From NCBI RefSeq assembly GCF_012489685.1, contig NC_080042.1, positions 33,733,158 to 33,797,157 of the forward strand: 64,000 bases of DNA. The letters run 5' to 3'. The stretch is from Lotus japonicus (lineage: Eukaryota; Streptophyta; Magnoliopsida; Fabales; Fabaceae). Positions 44,217-55,267 of this stretch are shown here, in pieces. Under the pieces are notes generated by a model. That model saw only the letters and a list, made by a program, of their open reading frames with translations. It was not told the origin of the DNA and made no database searches. The first letter of the stretch is position 1; each line of letters begins with the position of its first letter. A program made the translations under genes and the position numbers.

Positions 44217-45413
44217 ATGGTGGTGTCAAGTGGTGAGAGTGGTGAGATAAACGACTTTGTTTCCTTAACCAAGATGCAACCACCAAAAAACCTAACATCT
44301 CCACCTTCACTCTCCTCCTCTTCTAATCCTCCCGGCAGCCTAGTGCCAGAACAAATCCTTCCCTTGGAAATCGTGGAAGAAATTCTTTGCAGGCTTCCAG
44401 TGAAGCTCCTCTCACAACTCCGTTGTGTCTGCAAGTCCTGGAATTCGCTAATTTCTGATCCCAAGTTTGCCAAAAAGCACCTGCGCTACTCACATAAGGA
44501 CTTCACTCGCTTCCACCTCTTGCTAAACTTCATGAACCCTTCATGCGAGAATTATCTCTTGGACTACTTTCTACCCTCTTCTTTCAATGATATAACCCCT
44601 GCCACCACAGATCTCAGGTATCCTTTAATTAATCAAGAATATTTTCTTTCGATTGCTGGATCTTGCGACGGATTTCTCTATTCCACCATTGGTCGTTCCT
44701 TTATTGTATGGAACCCATCTATTAAGAAATCGAAGATGTTGCCGTCGTTGGAAATTCCATCACTAGGTGGTATAAGTACAAAGATAAATCATGGGTTTGG
44801 TTACGATCATTTAAGTGATAGATACAAGGTGGTTTCAATTTTTCACTATATATGTGATGGTGGTCGTCTTAGAAATCAAGTCCATGTCCATACTTTGGGT
44901 TCCGATTCCTGGAGAAGGATTGAGGATTTCCCTTATGTCCTTTTGTTAAATACATTTGGAATATTTGTGAGTGGCACGCTTAATTGGTTTGCGTTAGCCT
45001 CAAATGATTCATGGGCTATTGTTTCTTTTCATTTGGGGAAGGAGTCTTATCAAGAAATTTCACAGCCTGATTATGGAGATGAAAGTTTAGTTACTAAAGA
45101 CTTAACGGTACTAAGAGATTGCTTGTGTGTCGTTGCTGATAAGAAGACAGTTTCAGATATTTGGCTTATGAAAGAATATGGTATTCAAGAGTCTTGGACT
45201 AAATTGTTCAGGGTTACTTGTGAAGATCCTAAAACTCATCCACTTACTCTGGTAATTTATATTTCTAAGGATGATGAACTATTGCTAAACTACCAGTACA
45301 AGGTCGGTGTTTATAATCCAAGAAATGTTACTTTTAAAACTCTTCTTTTTCAATACGAGGGTTTCATCACTCCATGGGTGTATGTTGAGAGTTTGCTATC
45401 ACCTTGTTCTTAA
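44217..45413 (+). CDS. F-box protein, At3g23880-like (copy 3)
   Basis: A full-length intronless 398-codon frame, almost identical to copy 1. Protein differences noticed include G10E, Q45E, L176S, P-to-S in the LGxDS motif, and D-to-V in the F-P-Y-x-L-L motif. The F-box (about 48-88) and the interaction-domain landmarks are intact. TATAAAA at 44160-44166 lies 51 bp upstream. It is expected to act, like copy 1, as a substrate receptor of an SCF ubiquitin ligase. Whether copies 1 and 3 are both expressed cannot be told from the sequence. Confidence 0.9.
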   Translation: MVVSSGESGEINDFVSLTKMQPPKNLTSPPSLSSSSNPPGSLVPEQILPLEIVEEILCRLPVKLLSQLRCVCKSWNSLISDPKFAKKHLRYSHKDFTRFHLLLNFMNPSCENYLLDYFLPSSFNDITPATTDLRYPLINQEYFLSIAGSCDGFLYSTIGRSFIVWNPSIKKSKMLPSLEIPSLGGISTKINHGFGYDHLSDRYKVVSIFHYICDGGRLRNQVHVHTLGSDSWRRIEDFPYVLLLNTFGIFVSGTLNWFALASNDSWAIVSFHLGKESYQEISQPDYGDESLVTKDLTVLRDCLCVVADKKTVSDIWLMKEYGIQESWTKLFRVTCEDPKTHPLTLVIYISKDDELLLNYQYKVGVYNPRNVTFKTLLFQYEGFITPWVYVESLLSPCS

Positions 45414-46747
45414 TATATGAGGACAAGAATGTGATGCTACCTATTTGTGTGGGAGGATTGTGAATAATATGAAAATTGTACCTTCTAATTCCTGTTCTAT
45501 ATTTTATGTTTGTTTTCATTTCTGTTGGCTTCACTGGTCCTTGTTAATCAGTTGTTAATGTGATATGCAGTATGAGTGAGCAACAACATGTTACATACAT
45601 AGAGTGTGTTTGTTTTAACATTGTAGTAAAAGATAAATAACATTAACTCAATCCACCCCAATGTTTCATTCACTTTTTTATCGTTTTGTGACAGTTGAAC
45701 AAGGAAAAACCAAAAAAACATAGGTCTCCAATGTGAAAGCAAATTCACATGTGTTATGAGAGTAAAATTTATTGTTTCGTTAGCTTAAATTTTTTTTAGA
45801 TCAATCAAACATATATCAAAATACACACATAGACCCTAAAAAATCCAATTGTCTTACCAACCTTTTGGATATCAATGGTCAATAAGTTTGGAAAAAAGTG
45901 AAGATGAGTTAAGCACAAATTAGTTATGATGGGTGATGTTTTGGTAAAAAAAATTGATTTGGTAAAATAAAATCAATAAAACCTGCACCTGAGGGACTCA
46001 TACATACACTGAATTACACGCTACATCTTATATGACAAAACATATCAGTCTTTACTTATGCATCCAAGAGGTAATATTTTCCTTTGTGGCTTCTTCCTAT
46101 TGATTCTAACATATCATAGATTGGTTGAGCACGAGATAGATACTTTTTAATAGTGTTTCTTTTCACCCTCTTCACAAAATATTGGAGTAAATGAAAAGTC
46201 CCCTATTTCTCTTTATTCATGCTTCACCATGTAAGGTACAATAAGGCATGGGCATATATCTTTCTTGTTTGACTTCTATTTTCTCCTCACAGACATAGCC
46301 ATCATTAGGAACTCCCCCTCACCTCATTCGCCATAAATTGGCTTATCCTCTTTGTTTTCACCCACAATAACATCCTTCATCGCTCCTCCCTCAAAGTCTC
46401 TAACACGCCAAAACCCATGGCAACACCCCTCACACCACTAAGTTATCTCTCTCCTCCTTCTCATGTTATCGCAGGATTATGCTTCTTTCATGTCTATCCT
46501 GTGAGTCCAAATTCCCTGACACCATGATTGTATGTGGATGATTACATCATTTTTTGAAAAAGAAAACACCTTCGACCACATTGTTAGTGATGAAACCTTG
46601 ATCTGAGATGGTCGTTGGGGAGGCGAGTATGAGTTATTGGTGGAGGACGATTGAGGGTTATGAACTTCACATAGCTGAAATCACTGAGGTCGTTGTCAAT
46701 GTTCTTGAAGAAGGTGTTGTAGGTAGAGTAATATGGGTGTGGAAATT
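45414..46747. other. 3' region of unit 3 up to element E
   Basis: Repeats 29638-30970 with few changes. No gene. Confidence 0.65.
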
Positions 46748-46752
46748 CATTG

Positions 46753-49700
46753 TGTAACACCCCGATTTCGGTGGCGTCACTTTAGTAACCAAAAATAAAC
46801 TTAATGCGGAAAAACGTGAATATATATTTTTTTCCGATAATAACTAAGACAAAACTGAATTAAATAAAACCCAAAAGCGAAATACAACAGAACTAATATA
46901 CAATATATATAACAACCCCCGATGTAAGTAGCGACCTCGTCACGAGTAACCTCCAGTGACGGAAAGTAGAAAGTGTAGCGCCCGTAGGCAATATATACAA
47001 ACCAAATATAAAGGTGAAGTGTCTGCAACACCATCCCTCAAAATTGAGAATAAGCTGACCCAATGGCCTGAAAAGAAGACCTCCTAAGTCCAACCAACTC
47101 TCTGTGATTCCCGTAAGGAAACCACACAAAAAGCTATAGGTGGGAAACTACCCTGTCCCAAAGGAAATAAATGACAGTCAGAGCTAAGACTCTACTCCTA
47201 CACTAATCCTATCTCGAGGAGCTCACACCAGCACTAAAACCTACATGCTAGCATGATCGTCGTCTGAATCAGAATCCAGAACGACTAAGTCTATATACAC
47301 TACCCGTCCTCCTCTCGCCACAGCGATGCGCTCCGGTGCTGGACTCACGGGCTTAGGGCCCGATCCATGATCATCTATGACAGCAACGGAGGGTGCACTG
47401 GACTCTGCCGAAGGCACTCCCACTGGCTCCTCCTCTGAGGGATCCTCCTCATCCGAAGATAACGGTGGCGGTGGTGGTCCTCTTGCTCCTGGTCCGCAAT
47501 GCACACCTGGTGGCAAGTTGAAGCTGACAGTGCATCTTCGCAGCACTCCTGACGTCAATACTCCTACCCTATCTACGTGGTCCTCCATGATCCGCCCCGA
47601 GTACGTCGCTCGATGGCTAGCGGGGTCTACCACCCACGAACCGGGGTCGTCCTGGTCAATCATCTCATATCTAATCCCCCCCGAAGGGTGGACCATTGTG
47701 AACCAATCCGCAATGGACATCTGACAAAAGGCGTTGTCCGCCAAAACACACACAGAAGACGCGAGGGTCAACTCCAAAGAATTACGTAAATATTAACACC
47801 AATAGATACAGATACGAGAATAGCCACTTAGGCTGATAACTAGAGATAGCATCCTAGGGTTGCATGTTCCATAATGAACGTAAATGACAACAATAACAAA
47901 TAGCATGTTCCAAATAGGATTAACAAATAACAATCACACTCCGCAACTAAATTAGTATGCATGTTGCATGATATGCAATGCAGGTTAACCCAGTCAACCA
48001 ATATGCATTCCGGAACGGATGGACATCAACGGATCAGCCCTAGCACCAGCCACGGTGGGACCATTTCGGCCCGCGTGCCTCTTACTCCAACAACAAACAG
48101 TAGTCAAATCAGCATAAAACCCGAAGGCCTGCCATTCGGTCTGCTACTAAGAGTCACCTAGCAGCGCTCTTACGCGGAAATCCCGGTCTTATAACCATTT
48201 TGGAATCCGCCGTGGTCCGGCATCTCACCGTGTTTAAACCACTTAATGAGTGCATGCAATGCAGTGATTAGCCAAACAACGTCTCCGAATCTCACTCGAC
48301 ACGTCGCCACGTGTTCTAGCTAAATTAATGTCTCTAAAAGCTTACCCTAAGGTAAAGTCGATTCTGTGACAAAAGACACTTCTTCACATCAACATAGTAA
48401 CTCATGATGATCTCTGAATCATCCGACTCATCTCAAACCGATGGTCACCACTGCTCAACGAGCAAAGAGTATCACACTCTCGGAAACTACCTGTTTCCCG
48501 GACTTATCCCCAGGATAGCCCAACAACACAACTGCTCCCAGAGCACAAGAGTATCAACATACTCAAAACTTATCAATCTCCTCAACACTTGGATCCGACG
48601 ACACTTCTCGTTTTCCAAAACTAAGATTTTCATCCAAAGCTTCCTTTCGAGATTATTACCATTACTTAAAGATTTAGAGGTTGTTTAATGTCTTATGAGT
48701 TTTCTTTACAAAATAATATCCTATTAGTCTTATCGATAAGTTCTCGGAATCTTCAAATCCCAAATGACTCCAGAGAATGTCTCGATCCATGAAAACCATA
48801 ACAAGGCCCGAATCTCATTCGTCCTATCAAACTTTCTCAAAACTCTCAAAATAAAATCGGCATGACCTGCCCGCTATTCTCACCACTCAGAATCTCAGTT
48901 TTCATTGCAAAGCATAATTAACTCAGCACAATCAACCAACATGTCATATATCAACGTATTATGCAATAACCACGTAGCACTTAGCATATAAGGCATGCAT
49001 CACACATCCTAAATTACCCACTTAGCACTTAGCATGAAGTTCAATCTCAAAAGCATTCAGTAGATGAATCATCTACATTGTCAGCCGAAGCCTCAGAAAA
49101 CATTTTTCCAATCAAACACAAACAAGTGCATAAACAGTAAACAATGTCGAAAGCATCGACCCTAAGCATTAACTAGAGATTCAGTGAGTAGCCCTCACCT
49201 GTAGGTTCTCCAGAGTGATCTTCGAACTCTTCCTCACAAGCAAAGCGTTGCTCCTCAGGAATTTCCTCAAAAACACCTTTAAAGTAAAACAACAGAATAC
49301 TATCAGAATCTATCGGAAACTAAGCTATCAATACTTACTAAGGTTACACGAAGTAGTATATACTCCGAGGTACGATAATCTAGCGCGAAAGGACAAGTTT
49401 TCGGAAAAGGAAATTTTCCTCCTCCCCCCCCTATAGGGCTCGGCCACTTTTGGTAATTGTGGGGCTCGATTTTTCTTCGATCAAACTTGGTTCCTATGCT
49501 TTCATTAGTCGTAACTAAGGGTATTCTAAACTCGGAAAAATTATCGGATCAAAAACTGTCGCAGGGGTATTTTGGTCACTATTTTTAACTTAGAATTTCA
49601 AAACTGAAATCCCAAAAAGCAAATTTGACAGGGACGTCACTAACAGCGTTTATGACAACTAATCCTACTAGCACTAAGCTAAGGCGATAGTTTTCAGCCC

Positions 49701-50599
49701 AAAGGTTGAAGCTTTACTCCAAAAATGGGTATTTAAGGCATAAATTGATTCCGGCGGAGTTTCGGCGACATAACGGAAAAACTAATCCGACAGAAGTGAT
49801 CTTGGGCACGTAGGGAAGATGTTTAGAATCAAAAATGAAATATTCAGGATAGTTTTGCAAAAACCTCAAAACTATCAGCTCAGAAAAGTCTATAGAAAAG
49901 CTATGGAAAAAGCGATCAGAGGTAAGGATTAGCGACTATACCTCGAAACCTTGAAGTAGCAACTGATTAATCAACGATCAAGCAAGGATTGAAACTAAAA
50001 TGAGGTCTCCTTGTATTTTTGGTAACTAATGCAAAGTCGGTGTAAAACTATTTTACCCGATAAGTTGCTTTTTGCATCGAATGTCGGAATAGAAAACTTC
50101 CTTCTGAAGAAAGATTGAAATCATCAAGAGAAATGGGTGTACGCGTGTGGAATCTTCATTTGAAGCTCCGAATAGAAAAAGTCTACATTGTCGATTGATT
50201 TTAGGGTTTTGAAATACCAGGGTTTTAGTTTCGGCAAACATCCGATGATTGGAATCGGACGTTCGTAGATCCTAGAGTTTCGCCTCGAAACGCTTGTCAT
50301 ATATGGAAAAAGAGAAGTTCTAACACTTATCTGAAGATTTTTGGAATTAACTTCCATCGTGCCTATAAGTGAAAACTAGCTATATACTAGGGTTTTTGAC
50401 CTAGGTTTAAGCGTGTAACGATCGTGCTATAACTTTTATCGATCATGATGCAATCCTTAAACTTTTCCTGAACTCTCTCCTTCATAAATTTATTTCATTT
50501 AGTAAACTCTAGTTCTGGTTTCCTTTCACATTACATCAACCCTAATCGTGAATAATAAGTTTATTCACTTAGCATAAGTTTAAAAACTTGGGTCTTACA
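46753..50599 (-). repeat. 3' LTR of element E
   Basis: Lacks about 200 bp that the 5' LTR has at 58303-58505, including the TATA region, but retains about 210 bp (about 49411-49620) that are deleted in the 5' LTR. The LTR-embedded frame is open here. Confidence 0.94.
47241..47720 (-). CDS. LTR-embedded leader ORF of element E (3' LTR copy)
   Basis: From ATG 47720 (MSIADWFTM) 159 codons are open. The frame continues upstream to 47777 without another ATG. The sequence before the ATG, TTTTGTCAG, looks like a splice acceptor. The product has W-F-T-M-V-H-P-S-G-G-I-R at the start, a Pro/Gly and acidic Ser-rich middle (P-P-P-P-P-L-S-S-D-E-E-D), and an acidic end (D-S-D-S-D-D-D-H). The diverged LTR fragment at 3050-3395 keeps the W-F-x-M and S-G-x-I-R residues, which suggests protein-level conservation. 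In the 5' LTR this frame lies downstream of the TATA box and ahead of the PBS, so it would be in the RNA leader. Function unknown. Confidence 0.45.
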   Translation of the reverse strand: MSIADWFTMVHPSGGIRYEMIDQDDPGSWVVDPASHRATYSGRIMEDHVDRVGVLTSGVLRRCTVSFNLPPGVHCGPGARGPPPPPLSSDEEDPSEEEPVGVPSAESSAPSVAVIDDHGSGPKPVSPAPERIAVARGGRVVYIDLVVLDSDSDDDHASM

Positions 50600-50636
50600 T
50601 TACTACCCTCCAAAAAGAAAGTTTCGACCTCGAAAC

Positions 50637-53600
50637 TTAAGGGTCAGTAAATAGTTCTGGATACTGTTCTTGAATCTTCTCCTTCAGCTCCCATGTCGCA
50701 TCACCGGTGTCTTTGTTCCAAATGACCTTCACTAACTCGATCTCTTTCCCTCTCAACTGTTTTATCCTGGTGTCACCAATGCTAATTGGCGGTGTCTCGA
50801 AAGACAGATCATCCTTCAACTCAATGTCATCCAGCTCGATAACATGTGTCGGATCCGCAATATATTTCCTCAGTTGTGACACGTGGAATACGTCATGAAT
50901 GTTCGATAGAAATGGAGGTAGTGCAATCTGGTAAGCGACTGGTCCAATTCGACGAGTGATCTGATAAGGTCCAATAAACTTCGGCGTAAGCTTCTTTGAC
51001 TTAATTGCTCGACCAACTCCCGTAGTCTGAGTAACTCGCAGAAACACATGGTCTCCTTCTTCGAATTCCAGAGTTCTGCGCCTTTGATCGGCATAACTCT
51101 TCTGTCTACTCTGAGAGGTCTTCATCTTTTCTCTGATCTGCTTGATCTTCTCGGTTGTCTATTGCAGAAGTTCTGGTCCTACTAACAGATTTTCTCCGTT
51201 TTGGTACCAACACAAAGGTGTTCTACACTTGCGGCCATACAAAGCCTCATACGGTGCCATACCTATGCTCGTATGAAAACTGTTGTTGTATGTGAACTCA
51301 ATCAATGGCAATAGGTTATCCCAACTGCCCTGGTTGTCTAACACGCAAGCTCGTAGCAAATCCTCCAATGACTGGATGGTCCTCTCAGTCTGTCCATCAG
51401 TCTACGGATGATAAGCAGAACTTAGTCTCAGCCTCGTTCCCAAAGCCTCTTGAAGAGCTCCCCAGAAATGTGATGTAAACTTCGGGTCTCGATCGGAAAC
51501 GATACTTGTTGGCACTCCATGAAGTCGTACAATCTCGGATATATATATCTCTGATAGTTTTTCCACGTTGTACGTAGTCCTCACAGGTATAAAGTGAGCC
51601 GACTTGGTCAATCGATCCACTATTACCCAAATAGAATCATATCCCTTTTGAGTTCTTGGCAAAGCCACTACAAAATCCATCGATATGCTATCCCATTTCC
51701 ATTCCGGTACATCTAAGCTTTGTAGCATACCTGAAGATTTCTGATGCTCCACCTTTGCCTTCTGACATGTCAAACATGCGGCCACATACTCAGCCACTTG
51801 TCTTTTCATTCCTGGCCACCAAAAATTCACCTTCAAGTCCTGATACATCTTTTTCATTCCAGGATGAATGCTTAACTTGCTCTTGTGACCTTCATCCATA
51901 ATCAACCTTCTCAAGTCAGGGTTGTTAGGTACGCAAACCCGATCCTTACACCGTAGGATATTGTCACTTCCTACCTTGAATTCTGGGTCTTTACCTTGAC
52001 TCACCAAATTCCTTTTCCCAAGCAGAAACTCATCTTGTAACTGTTGCTCTCGGATTTCTTCCATCAATCCATTGGTAATCCTGATCATTCCGAACTTCAG
52101 CTCTCCTTCGGATAATCTCACATCCAAGCTCAAATCTCGAAATTGCTCCAGCAGTTGCAGCTCTTTAACCATCATCGACGAGATGTGCATCTTCCTGCTC
52201 AAGGCATCAGCAACAACATTCGCCTTTCCAGGATGATATTGCAGAGTAAACTCGTAATCTTTGAGAAATTCCATCCACCGACGTTGTCTCATGTTCAGCT
52301 CTTTCTGCTCAAACAAGTACTTCAAGCTCTTATGATCACTGAATATGGTGAAATTGCATCCATATAAGTGATGTCTCCAAATCTTCAGCGCAAATACGAT
52401 TGCAACTAGCTCTAAGTCATGAGTTGGATAATTCTTCTCATGCACCTTCAGTTGTCTTGAAGCATAAGCAACCACCTTCCGATGTTGCATCAGCACACTT
52501 CCCAAACCTTGATGCGAAGCATCACAGTATACCTCATAAGGTTCCTCCGGTTGCGGTAAGACGAGTACAGGTGACGTCGTCAACCGTTCCTTCATCGTCT
52601 GAAAACTAGTTTCGCACGCTTCAGTCCATGCAAAAGGTTGGTCCTTCCTCGTGAGTTGAGTCAAAGGTCCAACAATCTTGGCAAAATTCTCGATAAAGCG
52701 ACGATAGTATCCCGCCAAACCAACGAAACTCCTGATCTCAGTCACTGTCTTTGGTGGTTCCCAAGACAATACAGTCTCTACCTTTGCTGGGTCTACAACT
52801 ATACCCTCCTTAGAGATCACATGGCCTAAGAATTTTACCTCTTCGAGCCAAAATTCGCACTTAGAAGGATTGGCATACAACTCCTTCTCCCTCAGCACTT
52901 GTAAGACTTGTCGCAAGTGCCCCTCATGATCCTCAGCATTCTTTGAGTAGATCAGAATGTCGTCGATAAACACCACGACGAATCGATCCAAGAATGTATG
53001 GAACGTCCTATTCATGTAATCCATGAATATCGCAGGTGCGTTTGTCACCCCAAATGGCATCACTAAATACTCATAGTGTCCATAACGGGTTCTGAATGCC
53101 GTCTTCTGAATATCCTCGGTCTTGACTCTGATTTGATGATAACCCGACTTCAGATCGATCTTGGAAAATATCGCAGCTCCTCGCAGTTGATCCATCAAAT
53201 CATCAATCCTAGGTAACGGATACCTATTCTTGACGGTTACCTTGTTCAATTGTCGGTAGTCGACACATAATCTCGATTTCCCGTCCTTCTTCTTCACCAA
53301 CAAAACTGGCGCTCCCCAAGGTGAAACGCATGGTCGTATAAATCCCTTCGACGGAAGATCCTCGAGTTGGGACTTCAATTCCACTGGCTCCGCAGGTGCC
53401 ATACGATATGGTGCAATCGAAATCGGCCCTGTTCCCGGTACGATGTCTATAGAAAACTCAGTGTCGCGTACAGGCAGCAAACCAGGTACATCGCCAGGAA
53501 AAACATCCGGGAAGTCTCTCACCACTGGAATACTGCCAACTTCCGGGTTCCCTTTGCTCTCCAAGCTTAGCAAAACAGAATACTCCTGAGATCCCTCGTT

Positions 53601-55055
53601 CAAAGCGACGCTGATGTGATTGGCAGATAGATACTCGGAAAGATCCGAATCAGGAAATACCACTCTCTTTCGGTTGCAGTCCAAAAGACAATGATAGCGG
53701 GACAACCAATCCATTCCTAGGATAACATCTAGGTTCTTAAGAGTTAGGCATACTAGGTTAGCATGGTAGATCCTATTGTTATATGTTATCGGACAATACA
53801 TGCATGCTGAATTAGCAAGTAGAGTCTTGGCAGGAGTAGTAACTATCAGATCGAAGCTCAAAGCAGTAATAGGAAGTCTTAATCTGATCGCACAATCTCT
53901 AGAGATAAAAGAATGCGTTGCACCGGAATCAAAAAGTACGGATAGGAGATTACCGTCAATCTCGCAGTCGCCTCTAATCAGTCCATCGACCCCCTTAGCA
54001 TCTTCACCATCCATGGTGTAGACTCTCGCCTTTGCAGCAGGACGCTTTCCCCGAGCAGTGTTGACGGTTGGTTCCGCCTTTGGTAACCTGCACTGTGCAG
54101 CAGTATGCCCCAGTTTGTTACAATTGAAGCATTGGGGTCTCGTGTCGGGACAATCACGAGCATAATGCCCCGGCCTCCCACACTTGTAGCAAGTCATCTC
54201 CCTGTTCTGAGTCTGACTTCCAGAACCACCAGCAGCACCCACCATGGGACTGTAAGATCCTGGAGCAAATCCTCTACCGACAGGACGCTGATACGGCCTC
54301 CTGTTTGGAAACCTCCCTCTGTTCTGAACATTCTGAGAGCCCGACCTCATCGGCCCTCCAGTTCCAGCCCGGTTTAATCTCCGGTTCTTCATCAGCTCTA
54401 CTTCCGTGGCTTTCTCAACCAACGATTGGAATCGCATGATTCCCAGTGGCCTCACTGAGTCCTCAATATCCGGCCTCAGTCCATTAACGAAGCGGTTGCA
54501 CATGTAGCGCTCATCCACGTGATCATTAAAGAATTGAAAATGCTTCGCCAAAGACTCCAGCTTCGAAGCAAATTCCGGTACAGCCATACCTCCCTGACGG
54601 AGTGTCAGAAACTGCGCCTCCCTCTCATCCCGGGCACTTGTTGGAAAATACTTTTCCAAGAATACGGTCCGGAAAGAGTTCCAGTTGATCTCTTCATGGT
54701 TAGCTTCCATGATTCCTCTGGTGCCCTTCCACCAGTACTCAGCATCACCGAGCAACAGATAAGTCGCCATGCCCACTTTGGCACCCTCAACAGTCTGCAG
54801 AACGCCGAAAATCTTCTCGATTTCCTGGATCCAGAGATCCGCTGCGTCTGGGTCAGTACCACCAGAGAACTTTGGTGGGTTTTGCCTCCTGAAGTCATTG
54901 AGGCCCTTGTTCTGATCGAGAGTTACCTCTCTTTGACGTTGATGCTGTTCACGTGCCTCCTTAGCAGCACGTCTCATCGCATTATCGTTTGCTTGCGCGG
55001 TCACCGCTTGGGCCATAGTGGCCATCATCTCAGCTAGCTGATTAGTATTCACCAT
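50637..55055 (-). pseudogene. Gag-pol polyprotein of element E with two TAG stops
   Basis: One frame from ATG 55055 ([10 protein letters not shown]). Gag (about 1-280, retrotransposon gag core near 95-210); two zinc knuckles (C289-C302, C309-C322); protease D376-S-G; RT with F-I-D-D (696-699); RNase H with D845, E882 and D907; integrase with HHCC zinc domain (about 1057-1097), D1127 and D1188. A TAG at 51402-51404 cuts the frame after residue 1217, just before the third catalytic residue (Glu) of integrase. A second TAG (51159-51161) follows 80 codons on, and the frame then stays open to 50637 through the chromodomain. All three parts are in the same frame. Both stops stand where relatives normally have Gln. 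Confidence 0.9.
50652..50830 (-). other. Chromodomain at the end of element E pol
   Basis: The last 60 or so codons contain R-G-K-E-I-E-L-V-K-V-I-W followed by A-T-W-E-L-K-E and Y-P-E-L-F, the signature of the chromodomain at the integrase C-terminus of chromoviruses. In this group it is known to guide integration to particular chromatin. It lies after both TAG codons. Confidence 0.8.
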
Positions 55056-55252
55056 GTTCTGCTAATTGAAACAAACAGTTAGTACTCATCATAAGATAGC
55101 ATCTAGCATAACTATACAATATGAGTAAGCAATAACTTCAATCAATTCTAAGCGAAAAATCGCTTGCAGACAATCAATTTTCACTCTTTGCAGAGTCACA
55201 CAACCTAGCACAGAAGACCTATTCCCCAACAACTCCCGAAAGACTCGACCGT

Positions 55253-55264
55253 GCTCTGATACCA
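55253..55264 (-). promoter_or_regulatory. Primer binding site of element E (initiator tRNA-Met)
   Basis: Minus-strand TGGTATCAGAGC, three bases from the 5' LTR end. Confidence 0.92.
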
Positions 55265-55267
55265 CAA

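Noticed and set aside
50124..50357. Frame conserved in both LTRs of E (also 58631-58864)
   Set aside because: Nearly identical only because the LTRs are recent copies. It lies in the promoter-side part of the LTR and has no counterpart in the diverged fragment at 3.1 kb.
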